A stretch of DNA of 13,828 nt from an uncultured Clostridium sp. (GCA_945836785.1 CAMAMD010000018.1:1-13828); one strand, 5' to 3'; counted from the first letter of the stretch, positions 1 to 8,637 are shown. Program-made: numbers and translations. Notes: a model not told the origin generated them from the sequence alone.

Positions 1-131
1 AATAGGGTTATATGTATAAATGGTTACATATAGATATGATATAAAAGCATCTTTTTTTATAATCATAAAAATAGTAAAAAAAGAGTTTTTGTTAATTTTA
101 TTAAGTTATTGTGCGTAACACTTCTCTTTTC

Positions 132-160
132 TTGTCAGTACGGCAAAAATATGCTATACT
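132..160 (+). promoter_or_regulatory. Sigma-A-type promoter of the symporter gene
   Basis: A -35 box TTGTCA (132-137) and a -10 box TATACT (155-160) are separated by 17 bases, and TGC immediately before the -10 box makes it an extended -10 promoter. Transcription should start near 167, giving a leader of about 40 bases. Bases 1-131 are very A+T-rich and show no gene or clear regulatory site; the upstream neighbour lies outside the window. Confidence 0.8.
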
Positions 161-205
161 GATGCACGTCTTATTTTAAAATATAAATAGGGAGGCGATT
201 TTAAT

Positions 206-1945
206 ATGAAGACTTTAGAAAATATCGTATCAACAGTGGACGACTTCGTATGGGGTCCGGTCATGCTGATACTTCTGGTTGGTACAGGAATATTTCTTAC
301 CATCAGAACCAGATTTCTTCCGTGGAGAAACCTCGGTTATGCAATCAAAAGCACACTTAGTAAGGAAGCTCGTACCAAGAAAAGAGGTTCCGGAGACGTA
401 TCACCTTTTTCAGCACTTACCACAGCCCTGGCAGCCACAATCGGTACCGGCAATATCGTGGGCGTCGCAACAGCTATGGTATCAGGTGGTCCGGGTGCAC
501 TTGTCTGGATGTGGATTTCCGCATGTTTCGGACTGACAAGCAAATTCAGTGAATGTATGCTCGCAATCAAATACCGCGAGGTAAATGAAAAAGGCGAAAT
601 GTCCGGCGGTCCGATGTATACCATGAAAAAAGCATTTAAAAATAAATCCGTCGGAAAATTTCTCGGATTTCTATTTGCTCTTTTTGCCGTTATCGCATCT
701 TTCGGTATCGGTAATCTGACACAGGCCAATTCCATTTCCTCATCTATGGATGAGACATTCGGCATCAAACCATGGGTGATTGGTATCATATTGACAGTAC
801 TTGCTCTTTTAATCATCATTGGTGGTATTAAATCGATCTCAAAAATATCATCTGTAGTTGTACCTTTTATGGCTATCTTCTATGTAATTGCCGGTCTGAT
901 TGTCATTATCGGAAATGCAGCCAATATACCAAGCGGTCTCGCCCAGATCTTTGGCATGGCATTTTCAGTGAAATCCGTATCAGGCGGTATGCTTGGCGCG
1001 ATTGTCGCATCCATGACCAATGCAATGCGTTTCGGTGTTGCCAGAGGATGTTTCTCAAACGAAGCCGGCATGGGTTCCGCAGCGATTACGGCTGCTGCCG
1101 CTACAACTGACAACCCAGTACGTCAGGGATACATTAATATGACAGGAACTTTCTGGGACACTATCGTTGTTTGTAGCATCACAGGTCTCGCTATCGCAAG
1201 CTCCGGTGTTATCGGCACGACATCAGAAAAAGCTTCCGGTACATACGTTATTGAAGCATCCAATCTTACTGTCACGACAGAAAATAGCGGAAAAACAGCA
1301 GATACTACATATACGATGACATATGATGATACAACAGATACTGTTACACTGACCGAAAGTGCCAAAAAGGATGCAGCAACCCTTACGCTGACTCCTTATC
1401 CTGATGACGCTTTTGAAAAACTCGACAGATATGACGAAAATGATTATACATATGCTCCGGCAGCATTTGTCAACGATACAATCTCCGGTACATGGACCGA
1501 TGGTTCCGGCAATGCTTATATATTTAATGCGGACGGAACCTATGGTTACGAGGAAACCTACATCGGTTCAGCTTTAACGATACAGGCTTTCCGTACGATT
1601 CTTGGAGATGTCGGTGCATGGCTTGTAACGATTGGTATCGCCCTCTTTGCATTTTCGACAATCCTTGGATGGGAGTACCACGGAGAAAAAGCATGGGAAT
1701 ATCTGTTCAAATCTCATAAGTACAATATGATATACCGAATTATCTTCTCCCTTATTGTATATCTCGGTGCTACAACATCCTTGAGCCTTGTTTGGAACTT
1801 CTCCGATATCGCCAACGCGTTGATGGCAATTCCAAACCTGATCTGTCTGTTGTATCTGAGTAAGGAAATTGCTACAGATATGCAGGATTTCCAGAGTGTC
1901 ATCAAGGAAGAAAAGGCTGCCAAGAAAGCTGCCAAAGCAGAATAA
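206..1945 (+). CDS. AgcS-family Na+/alanine (or glycine) symporter with an extra inserted domain
   Basis: This is an integral membrane protein that imports alanine, glycine or a related amino acid with Na+. The family signature GGPGALVWMWISACFG lies at residues 94-109, the conserved GTGNIVGVA at about 80-88 and SNEAGMGSA at about 284-292; hydrophobic segments fill residues 15-335 and 455-550. The start is set by GGGAGG (190-195) ten bases before the ATG. At 579 residues it is clearly longer than the usual 440-490, because residues about 335-455 form a hydrophilic insert, predicted beta-rich, between two membrane segments. The insert ends with ISGTWTDGSGNAYIFNADG (426-444), which resembles small lipocalin-like or DUF5640-type modules. 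The C-terminus is a lysine/alanine-rich cytoplasmic tail. It is monocistronic and ends at palindromic element R1. Family assignment is certain; the exact substrate is inferred. Confidence 0.93.
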   Translation: MKTLENIVSTVDDFVWGPVMLILLVGTGIFLTIRTRFLPWRNLGYAIKSTLSKEARTKKRGSGDVSPFSALTTALAATIGTGNIVGVATAMVSGGPGALVWMWISACFGLTSKFSECMLAIKYREVNEKGEMSGGPMYTMKKAFKNKSVGKFLGFLFALFAVIASFGIGNLTQANSISSSMDETFGIKPWVIGIILTVLALLIIIGGIKSISKISSVVVPFMAIFYVIAGLIVIIGNAANIPSGLAQIFGMAFSVKSVSGGMLGAIVASMTNAMRFGVARGCFSNEAGMGSAAITAAAATTDNPVRQGYINMTGTFWDTIVVCSITGLAIASSGVIGTTSEKASGTYVIEASNLTVTTENSGKTADTTYTMTYDDTTDTVTLTESAKKDAATLTLTPYPDDAFEKLDRYDENDYTYAPAAFVNDTISGTWTDGSGNAYIFNADGTYGYEETYIGSALTIQAFRTILGDVGAWLVTIGIALFAFSTILGWEYHGEKAWEYLFKSHKYNMIYRIIFSLIVYLGATTSLSLVWNFSDIANALMAIPNLICLLYLSKEIATDMQDFQSVIKEEKAAKKAAKAE

Positions 1946-1959
1946 GTAAAAACCGGTAT

Positions 1960-2231
1960 GGCATACAAAAACAAAGTATGGCAGTCACGCGAAGCTGATA
2001 TAGTACGGATATATGTATAATCCGGAAAATGCGCTCTCGCTCGTTGCTCACGCAGCGGTGCTAAATTCGACAAAAAGACACCCGGTTCTGCAATTTACAC
2101 TTTATGTACTGCAGAACCGGGTGTTTTTTTGCCTCATTAAGTACCGGCGTTCACAAACGATTTTCCTCTATTATACATATATCCGTACTATATCAGCTTC
2201 GCGTGACTGCCATATTTTGTTTTTGTATGCC
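1960..2231. repeat. Palindromic structured element, copy R1
   Basis: A 272-base inverted structure fills the gap between two convergent genes, beginning 14 bases after the symporter stop and ending 11 bases before the foldase stop. The outer arms 1960-2021 and 2170-2231 are 62 bases each and complementary at 61 positions, the exception (G1976 with T2215) still being a G-U pair on the plus strand. Inside lie the family core blocks: left 2033-2064 (TCACGCAGCGG), right 2131-2159 (ACCGGCGTTCACAAA), which pair imperfectly, and a central hairpin at 2078-2124. Copies R2 and R3 share the core. It could be a non-autonomous mobile element or a structured RNA; no coding capacity is credible. Confidence 0.85.
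2078..2130. terminator. Bidirectional rho-independent terminator inside R1
   Basis: A perfect 15-base-pair G+C-rich stem (2078-2092 with 2110-2124) encloses a 17-base loop and is followed by seven T residues on the plus strand (2124-2130). On the minus strand the stem is followed by C and then five T residues (complement of 2072-2076). It can therefore end both the symporter transcript and the glmU-pth-mfd-foldase transcript, which converge here. Confidence 0.85.
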
Positions 2232-2242
2232 AATCCGCATTT

Positions 2243-3316
2243 TTAATTTAATTCAATCGTATCGTAGATTTCCATGTTGACGGACTCTGGATACGAAAAT
2301 TCCGGATCAATTTCTTTTTGCCATGCCGAAAGCTTATCCGATATGCGTTCTTTGATTGCTTCTGCTGTCATCGTCTCTTTCCTTGCTTTTGTCGCTTTCT
2401 GGTCTGTCAATGCAATCATCTGAAACACATGATATCCATACTCGGTCTCTACGACCGTACTGTAATCGCCATTCTCCATAGAATAAAGCAGATTGTAAAC
2501 ATCTTCACCATAGGTTTCCAGAATGTCCTCCGGTGAAAGCGTCTGTTCACTAGCCTGATCCAGCTTATAATACTCAGCCAGCTTTTCGATATTCTCGGCG
2601 TCCTCATTCTCATCAATGGTTGCTGTTGCCAATGTACTGCATGCCTGCAAAGCATTTTCATACTGCTGATTTTTTTCCTCTTGCGTATATTCAACCACCT
2701 TTCCAGTCTCATCTATCGAATAGCACTGAAAATACATATCATAAAAAGTGGTCATCCGTGCAGTCTCATCAGAGATTTCAACAGGATCATCCGCTAATAT
2801 CTTATCCTCAACGCGACCTGCAATTTCATTTTCATAATATACCTGATATATTTTATCTTCTGTAAGTTCCATTTTGCTGATATCTTCGTCCGTTAGTCCG
2901 TCATAAAAACGCTTCGCCCGCTCCTGCAGATCTGCGACCTCGGCATCCGTCAACGTAATATTATAATCTGCCGCATGTGCAACCAGAGTTTTAACTTTCA
3001 CAATCTCATTTACAACTGCTTCTCTTGTAAGATCTACCATCGAAAGAGAATCAGACTCCGATGCCGGGAGGGATAACTGCCATACGTCCTCCCCATACTG
3101 TATCTCATATCGTTCCTGCACCGTACATATATATATGTACACTTCTCCAATGGTAACAATATTATCCCCGTATTGAAATACCATAGTCAGGTTATCTTCT
3201 GTCTTATTCTCTTTTTCTTTCTTGCCGCATCCTGTCATAAAAACCGCAGTCATCACAGCACACATCATGATACACAAATACCTTTTCCATTTTTTCTCTT
3301 GTTTTCCACGAAACAT
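2243..3316 (-). CDS. PrsA/SurA-like peptidyl-prolyl isomerase lipoprotein
   Basis: This is a predicted membrane-anchored extracytoplasmic foldase. The chosen ATG (3316-3314) follows GGAGG (3326-3322) by five bases; an in-frame TTG at 3328 overlaps that ribosome site and is less likely. The 357-residue product has a basic start (KQEKKWKRY), a hydrophobic stretch at 14-27 and a lipobox ending FMTGC with Cys30 as lipid site. Residues 45-180 look like the helical SurA/PrsA N-terminal region, and about 240-305 is a degenerate parvulin-type domain ending in EYGYHVFQM (292-300). It is the last gene of the glmU operon, 52 bases after mfd, and ends at R1. Foldase or chaperone activity is inferred; isomerase activity is unsure because the parvulin domain is weakly conserved. 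Confidence 0.75.
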   Translation of the reverse strand: MFRGKQEKKWKRYLCIMMCAVMTAVFMTGCGKKEKENKTEDNLTMVFQYGDNIVTIGEVYIYICTVQERYEIQYGEDVWQLSLPASESDSLSMVDLTREAVVNEIVKVKTLVAHAADYNITLTDAEVADLQERAKRFYDGLTDEDISKMELTEDKIYQVYYENEIAGRVEDKILADDPVEISDETARMTTFYDMYFQCYSIDETGKVVEYTQEEKNQQYENALQACSTLATATIDENEDAENIEKLAEYYKLDQASEQTLSPEDILETYGEDVYNLLYSMENGDYSTVVETEYGYHVFQMIALTDQKATKARKETMTAEAIKERISDKLSAWQKEIDPEFSYPESVNMEIYDTIELN

Positions 3317-3368
3317 GTTTTCCTCCAATCCGTGCCTGATAACAGGCCTCTAAGCCATCTACCGTATC

Positions 3369-6300
3369 CTACCTGTCCCCATCTTCCTTATCATCAAACA
3401 ATAGCATAATATCATAAATCGCCTGTTCCGCTGTTTTTATCAATTCATCCTGAATCGTTTTGGATGCCTTTAAATGAAAACCGGACTGCTTTCCGGTCAC
3501 AAATTTCATCTGACCTTTATACCGTTTGAGCAGCATATCCATCCGCTCCACTTTCACCGGAGCCTGCGGCCATATAATAAATCTTATCTCATCCTGCAAA
3601 TATTTTATATCGGTAATATATGCCTTATGTGCAATTGCTTTTAAATATGCAATATCCAAAAGTCTGTAAAATACTTTCGGAGGTTCTCCGAAACGATCTT
3701 TCACTTCCTCTATAATCGCATCGTTTTCCTCCCGGTTCTCACAACGTGATATCCGCTTGTACAGATCAAGTTTCATATATTCATTCTTCACATAACTGTC
3801 AGGAATGTAAGCATCAACCGGAAGCTCAATCGAGGTGGCAAATTCCGCTTCCACCGTTTCACCCGATAAGCGGCGTATCTCATCATTCAGCATTTTACAA
3901 TATAAATCGTATCCCACAGCCTCAATATTCCCTGACTGTTCCTGCCCGAGCAGATTACCGGCACCTCGTATTTCAAGATCCTTCATGGATATTTTATATC
4001 CTGAACCAAGGTCTGTAAACTCCCGAATTGCCTTTAATCTTTTTTCGGCAACCTCTTTAATCATTTTATCCCGACGATACATCAGAAAAGCATACGCACT
4101 TCTGTTAGACCGTCCGACACGTCCCCGCAGCTGATACAGCTGGGACAATCCAAATGTATCTGCATCATGAATAATCATGGTATTAACATTCGGAATATCA
4201 AGTCCGGTTTCTATAATTGTAGTCGATACAAGCACGTCAATCTCCTTATTGATAAAACTGTGCATGATATCTTCCAGTTCCCGCTCATTCATTTTTCCGT
4301 GTGCAAATTCTATCCTTGCGCCGGGAAGGACGGCACGAAGCTGTAAGGTAATGTCCTCTATTGTATTGACACGGTTATATACATAATACACCTGACCCTG
4401 CCGATTTAATTCCCGGTTAATGGCCTCCTTTACAAATTCTATGTCATACTCCATCACATAGGTCTGTATCGGCATACGGTCAACAGGCGGCTCCTCCAGC
4501 AGACTGATATCCCGCAGTCCCACCAGACTCATATGCAGCGTTCTCGGAATCGGTGTAGCCGTCAAAGTCAGAACATCTACATTCTTTTTCATCTGCTTAA
4601 TCTGCTCTTTGTGTTTTACACCGAATCTCTGTTCCTCATCTATAATCAACAATCCCAGATTCTTGAAAGCAACATCCTTTGACAAAAGCCTGTGTGTTCC
4701 GATTACGATATCTACCATTCCACTTTTCATATCATTTAGCGTCTGTTTTATATCCTTCGGCGTGCAAAATCTGGATAGCATGCGGATATTTACAGGGAAG
4801 TTCTGCATACGCTCACAAAATGTATTGTAATGCTGTTCTGCAAGTATGGTGGTAGGGACAAGATATGCCACCTGTCTGTTGTCCTGCACAGCTTTAAATG
4901 CTGCCCGAATGGCGACCTCTGTCTTACCAAACCCCACATCCCCACACACCAGACGATCCATAATCCTGTCGCTCTCCATGTCATGCTTTGTATCGTCGAT
5001 TGCTTTCTGCTGGTCCGCAGTCTCTTCATACGGAAACAATTCCTCAAATTCCTTTTGCCATTCACTATCCTTAGAATAAGCAAATCCTTTCGTCGTCTCA
5101 CGAATGGCATACAACTCCACCAGCTCTCTCGCTATATCAGCCACATGCCCCTTTACACGCTGTCTGACTTTTTCCCACTCAGTCCCGCCAAGTTTATTCA
5201 GCTTCGGTTTTGCACCATCCTTGCCGGACAGCTTTCCGATAACGTCCAGCTGCTCCACAGGAACAAAAAGCTTGCTTCCCTTATCATACTCGATACTGAT
5301 ATAGTCCTTCAGTCTTCCGTCGGTCTCTACTTTTTCTATTCCGCGATAGATACCGATACCATGACGTTCATGTACAACATAATCCCCAACAGATAAATCC
5401 GTAAAACTATTGATTTTATCTCCCTTGTACTTCGGTAATTTTTTTCTCTTCTTCAGCTCCTTCGAAGTGAAAATATCTCCCTCACTGATCACCACCAGTT
5501 TGCTTTCAGGCAATTCAAACCCGGTTTCCATACGCCCTACGGTAACCAAAATTTCACCCGGCTTTAATGCTCTGTTCCCATCATCCGAAAAACGAGCCAT
5601 AATGTCATTTTCCTTTAGATTTGCAGCAATACGCTTTCCTCTTGTCCCCGATGGTGAGAGTATAATAATCCTATAATCTTTCTTTTGCCACTTTCCGATG
5701 TCGGACATGAGATTCTCAAAACTGTCATTGTAGCGCATCAAGCCCTTGGATGAAAGCATCAGATTTTCTTTCTCTCCCCATGCCGGTTGCTTCGTATATA
5801 ATTCAGATATCAGGATCAGTTTTCTTCCGGCCATCCGTCCGATTATCGCTTTACCATCATATAAAACATCAGCCTGTCCGGGCAGAACATAGCCCCCCTC
5901 AAGCCTTCCTTCCATAGATGCTGCGAACTCCTGTGCATAGACTACCGCCTGTCTCCCCGTGCGTTCCGGGTCATCCACAAATATTTCTGCTGTCCGTGGT
6001 ATATAATCCAAAAAGGATACGGTTTCATCATAAAAATATTGCACCAGGCTATCCAATCCCATTGTGGAATTAAATTCCTTCAGTTCCTCCCGGATTGCAT
6101 CCACCATCTTATTCAGTCTGGCGTATTGTTCCGTTCTGAATTCTTTTTTTAATTTGGCAGCCTGTGCCTTATGCTCCTTTTCTATACGTTCTAAACCTTT
6201 CTCAATACGCTCCTCGGTCAATACCATTTCAGAAGACGGATATATCCGAACATGGTCCGTCGTTCCCACAGAGCGCTGGCTCTCCACATCAAAACTACGG

Positions 6301-6902
6301 ATAGAATCTATATCATCCCCCCATAGCTCAACACGATAAGGGCACTCTTCGGTAAGCGGGAATATATCAATTATTCCTCCTCTGACCGAAAACTGCCCCG
6401 GTGTCTCTACCATTGTTGTTTTTTCATATCCAAGTGTTGTAAAGGTTTTGGAAAGGGATGCCAGTTCTATCGTCTGCCCCACAGAGAGCTCTACCACATG
6501 CTGAACAATACAGTCAAGCGGAGGAATTTTATCCATCAACCCCTCTATTGTTGTCACAATTGTAGTATGCTCCTGCTCCGCAATACGTTTAAAAATCTCC
6601 AGACGATTTTGTACCGTTGTGTTATTGTGCACATCCGCATAGTAAAACAGAGCATCCTTCGCTGGGTAAAAGCATACATTTCTGTCATAAAACCGATAAT
6701 CCTCCACAATCTCACGTGCCCGTTTTTCGTCGTAAGTGACAATCAGCCGAATCGCATTACTGCGTGGGATTGATTCCATCATAAGCGGTTCCAATCTTCT
6801 GTCCAGTCCCCAGACATGAAGTGCAAATCTGCCCTGTTCTATATCTTCCCGTAATCTTTCATACCTTGGATCATCCTGAAATGCTGCAATCATTGCCTGC
6901 AT
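3369..6902 (-). CDS. mfd: Transcription-repair coupling factor Mfd
   Basis: Mfd is an ATP-driven DNA translocase that removes RNA polymerase stalled at lesions and recruits UvrA. Counting from the chosen start (1177 residues, normal length), the UvrB-like N-terminal part spans about 1-330, the RNA-polymerase-interaction (CarD-like) module about 500-560 with VGDYVVHERHGIGIYRGI, and the translocase about 600-960 with Walker A GDVGFGKT (654-661), DEEQ (755-758), TATPIPRT (781-788), TTIIETGLDIPN (894-905) and QLRGRVGRS (924-932). The C-terminal TRCF domain lies at about 1015-1120. The start is taken as ATG 6902-6900 because GGAGG at 6915-6911 is eight bases upstream; the longer ATG at 6917 overlaps that site and has no ribosome site of its own. 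It lies 38 bases after pth in one operon. Confidence 0.97.
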   Translation of the reverse strand: MQAMIAAFQDDPRYERLREDIEQGRFALHVWGLDRRLEPLMMESIPRSNAIRLIVTYDEKRAREIVEDYRFYDRNVCFYPAKDALFYYADVHNNTTVQNRLEIFKRIAEQEHTTIVTTIEGLMDKIPPLDCIVQHVVELSVGQTIELASLSKTFTTLGYEKTTMVETPGQFSVRGGIIDIFPLTEECPYRVELWGDDIDSIRSFDVESQRSVGTTDHVRIYPSSEMVLTEERIEKGLERIEKEHKAQAAKLKKEFRTEQYARLNKMVDAIREELKEFNSTMGLDSLVQYFYDETVSFLDYIPRTAEIFVDDPERTGRQAVVYAQEFAASMEGRLEGGYVLPGQADVLYDGKAIIGRMAGRKLILISELYTKQPAWGEKENLMLSSKGLMRYNDSFENLMSDIGKWQKKDYRIIILSPSGTRGKRIAANLKENDIMARFSDDGNRALKPGEILVTVGRMETGFELPESKLVVISEGDIFTSKELKKRKKLPKYKGDKINSFTDLSVGDYVVHERHGIGIYRGIEKVETDGRLKDYISIEYDKGSKLFVPVEQLDVIGKLSGKDGAKPKLNKLGGTEWEKVRQRVKGHVADIARELVELYAIRETTKGFAYSKDSEWQKEFEELFPYEETADQQKAIDDTKHDMESDRIMDRLVCGDVGFGKTEVAIRAAFKAVQDNRQVAYLVPTTILAEQHYNTFCERMQNFPVNIRMLSRFCTPKDIKQTLNDMKSGMVDIVIGTHRLLSKDVAFKNLGLLIIDEEQRFGVKHKEQIKQMKKNVDVLTLTATPIPRTLHMSLVGLRDISLLEEPPVDRMPIQTYVMEYDIEFVKEAINRELNRQGQVYYVYNRVNTIEDITLQLRAVLPGARIEFAHGKMNERELEDIMHSFINKEIDVLVSTTIIETGLDIPNVNTMIIHDADTFGLSQLYQLRGRVGRSNRSAYAFLMYRRDKMIKEVAEKRLKAIREFTDLGSGYKISMKDLEIRGAGNLLGQEQSGNIEAVGYDLYCKMLNDEIRRLSGETVEAEFATSIELPVDAYIPDSYVKNEYMKLDLYKRISRCENREENDAIIEEVKDRFGEPPKVFYRLLDIAYLKAIAHKAYITDIKYLQDEIRFIIWPQAPVKVERMDMLLKRYKGQMKFVTGKQSGFHLKASKTIQDELIKTAEQAIYDIMLLFDDKEDGDR

Positions 6903-6910
6903 AACCAGAT

Positions 6911-6915
6911 CCTCC
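6911..6915 (-). promoter_or_regulatory. Ribosome binding site that decides the mfd start
   Basis: GGAGG (minus strand 6915-6911) lies eight bases before ATG 6902-6900. The upstream in-frame ATG (6917-6915) overlaps this site, so the shorter Mfd (five residues fewer) is preferred. Confidence 0.7.
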
Positions 6916-6940
6916 ATACTAATGTCATAATTTCACTATG

Positions 6941-7498
6941 TTAATTGAATTTATTCATTGCGCTCTCTGCGCCCTCGGTCAGTATAACTGACACAGCCTG
7001 ACGTGCTCTGTCTGCACTGTCCCTTATAACAGGCTGTTCCTCCTTGGAAAAATGTCCCAGCACATAATCAGCCAGATCCATTTTCGGTGGTTTTTCTCCC
7101 ACACCCACCTTAATTCTCGTAAAAACATCAGTACCTAACTGTGCAATAATATTTTTTATACCGTTATGACCGCCTGCACTGCCTTTGGTTCTAATGCGAA
7201 GCTTGCCCACATCCAGACTGATATCATCATAGATAACAATAATATCCTCCACAGAGCATTTATAATAATCCACCAGCTCCCGCACACTCTCGCCGCTTAA
7301 ATTCATATACGTCATCGGCATGGCCAGGATAACCTTTTCACCCTCTATGATGCCCTTGCCAATTAATGCCTTATGTTTTTTTGTATCTACCCTGATATTA
7401 TACGCATCACTGATATTATATATAACCGAGAAACCAACATTATGTCTGGTACCCTCATATTCGCGGGTAGGGTTTCCCAATCCTATAATAATTTTCAT
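6941..7498 (-). CDS. pth: Peptidyl-tRNA hydrolase
   Basis: This cytosolic enzyme cleaves the ester bond of peptidyl-tRNAs released prematurely from ribosomes and recycles the tRNA. The 185-residue length is normal. Residues matching the E. coli active site are visible: Asn9 in GLGNP, His19 in GTRHNVGF, Asn66 in MTYMNLSG, and Asp91 in YDDISLDVG; GGHNGIKN at 109-116 is the other signature. Its ATG overlaps the glmU stop as ATGA (7498-7495), so translation is likely coupled to glmU. It is the second gene of the operon and precedes mfd by 38 bases. Confidence 0.97.
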   Translation of the reverse strand: MKIIIGLGNPTREYEGTRHNVGFSVIYNISDAYNIRVDTKKHKALIGKGIIEGEKVILAMPMTYMNLSGESVRELVDYYKCSVEDIIVIYDDISLDVGKLRIRTKGSAGGHNGIKNIIAQLGTDVFTRIKVGVGEKPPKMDLADYVLGHFSKEEQPVIRDSADRARQAVSVILTEGAESAMNKFN

Positions 7499-8235
7499 TG
7501 TTTATATCCTCTCATGATTTCTTCTGCTTCGGCAAGCTGCTCCATCGTGTTTACACCACGAATTTCATTGACCGCACTGCCGGAAAGCGGCATGGCAGAT
7601 ACCTTAAGTCCTATCTTCTTAATCAATGCAATCGTATCTGTCAGATAATATTCTCCTGCTGCATTATCATTGGACAGAAGCTCCAGACTTGCAGTCAATG
7701 CCTCAGAATTAAAAACGTACATGCCGGAATTAATTTCCTTAACCTGTCGTTCCTCCTCCGTAGCATCCTTATGCTCCACAATTTTTACAAAATCTCCATT
7801 CGCATCCCGGATAATTCTTCCATAACCGGTCGCATCCTCCATGATAGCGGAAAGCACAGTCACCCCGTTAGCCTGCTTACGATGCATATCGACCAGTGCA
7901 GCCAGCGTTTCTCCCGTTATCAGTGGCGTATCTCCACACAGCACAAGCGTGTCTCCGTCATTGCCAATAAAATCTCTGGCACATTTTACAGCATGTCCTG
8001 TACCGAGCTGCTCTGTCTGTTCCACATAATCTACGACATCATATATGGAATCCTTTACCTGTTTTGCTTTATATCCGACGATAACACATACATCAAGTGC
8101 ACCTGCATCTTCGGCTGCTTTGATCACATAATGTACCATCGGCTGATTCAGGCATTTATGAACAACCTTTGGCAAATCCGAATTCATTCTGGTTCCTTTT
8201 CCTGCTGCCAGAATGACAGCTTTTAATTTATTCAT
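7495..8235 (-). CDS. glmU: Single-domain GlmU: GlcNAc-1-phosphate uridylyltransferase without the acetyltransferase domain
   Basis: The protein should make UDP-GlcNAc from GlcNAc-1-phosphate and UTP for peptidoglycan synthesis. The nucleotidyltransferase fold is complete: LAAGKGTRM (9-17) with Lys23, EQLGTGHAV (75-83), Gly-Asp at 101-102, GYGR (137-140), Glu154, Asn169 in EINSGMY, and Asn229 in GVNT, all near the E. coli GlmU positions. It ends at residue 246, in the linker helix, whereas bifunctional GlmU has about 450-460 residues with a left-handed beta-helix acetyltransferase. No remnant of that domain follows, and pth starts inside the stop codon (ATGA), so this is a stable short form and not a recent break. 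GGGGGAA (8247-8241) lies five bases before the ATG. First gene of the operon. Glucosamine-1-phosphate acetylation must be provided elsewhere (inference). Confidence 0.88.
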   Translation of the reverse strand: MNKLKAVILAAGKGTRMNSDLPKVVHKCLNQPMVHYVIKAAEDAGALDVCVIVGYKAKQVKDSIYDVVDYVEQTEQLGTGHAVKCARDFIGNDGDTLVLCGDTPLITGETLAALVDMHRKQANGVTVLSAIMEDATGYGRIIRDANGDFVKIVEHKDATEEERQVKEINSGMYVFNSEALTASLELLSNDNAAGEYYLTDTIALIKKIGLKVSAMPLSGSAVNEIRGVNTMEQLAEAEEIMRGYKQ

Positions 8236-8333
8236 TATTGTTCCCCCGTATTATCGGTCAACCACTCATACATAGCGTGATTGAATATATTTTCCTGTCT
8301 GATATTTTGAGACTACGTCAATAACATGCACAT

Positions 8334-8362
8334 AGTATACCTGTTTCTTCCACAAAATTCAA
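8334..8362 (-). promoter_or_regulatory. Promoter of the glmU-pth-mfd-foldase operon
   Basis: On the minus strand TTGAAT (8362-8357) and TATACT (8339-8334) are 17 bases apart, a good sigma-A match. Transcription would start near 8327, leaving a leader of about 90 bases before the glmU ATG, in which no clear riboswitch or attenuator was seen. The -35 box sits in CACAAAATTCAA (8351-8362), which is repeated at 8392-8403. Confidence 0.75.
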
Positions 8363-8400
8363 GCTGATGCCTGATTTTGTCACACAAACATCACAAAATT

Positions 8401-8637
8401 CAAATTGTCATATTTGTGTCATATTGAATACATATTGTCTGAAAACCCGCTTTCGCTCAGTTGTTCACGCAGCGGATACTAAGCTCCACACAAAAGGACC
8501 AGACTTTGCATTTACACATTGTGTATTGCAGAGCCTGGTCCTTTTATGCCTCGCTAAGTACCGGCGTTCACAAATGGTTTCCATACAATATGTATCCAAT
8601 ATAACACAAATACGACAACCTTTGCAATTTGCCTTAG
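8401..8637. repeat. Palindromic structured element, copy R2
   Basis: This second copy lies between the end of the M14 operon and the glmU promoter. Its arms are 8401-8438 and 8585-8624; they pair along their length except for a two-base gap and three substitutions, all of which would be G-U pairs in RNA read from the minus strand. Core blocks are at 8449-8483 (TCACGCAGCGG) and 8548-8574 (ACCGGCGTTCACAAA), with a central hairpin at 8492-8545. The arm sequence differs from that of R1 and R3, while the core is the same. The segment 8577-8637 is repeated in tandem as 8638-8708. Confidence 0.8.
8492..8545 (-). terminator. Central hairpin of R2, probable terminator of the M14 operon
   Basis: A 19-base stem (8492-8510 with 8527-8545, 17 pairs canonical and two substituted) holds the 16-base loop shared by the family. 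Read on the minus strand it is followed by TTTT, so it can act as a modest terminator about 160 bases after the last gene of the ATP-grasp operon. It has TTTT on the plus side too, though no plus-strand gene enters it. Confidence 0.55.

Noticed and set aside
1960..2231. CRISPR, insertion sequence or group II intron as explanation of the repeats
   Set aside because: There is no short regular repeat-spacer pattern, no transposase or reverse transcriptase, and the palindromic layout with a central hairpin does not match intron domain V.
1714..2246. Open frames across R1 on both strands (about 77 and 119 codons)
   Set aside because: They are translations of the palindrome arms and core (the LAPLREQ-type peptide recurs in R3 for the same reason) and lack ribosome sites.
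4830..5396. 188-codon plus-strand frame within mfd
   Set aside because: Antisense to the well-conserved Mfd polymerase-interaction and helicase regions; low-complexity composition and no ribosome site.
7498..8226. 242-codon plus-strand frame opposite glmU
   Set aside because: Antisense shadow of the conserved GlmU domain with no recognisable protein features.
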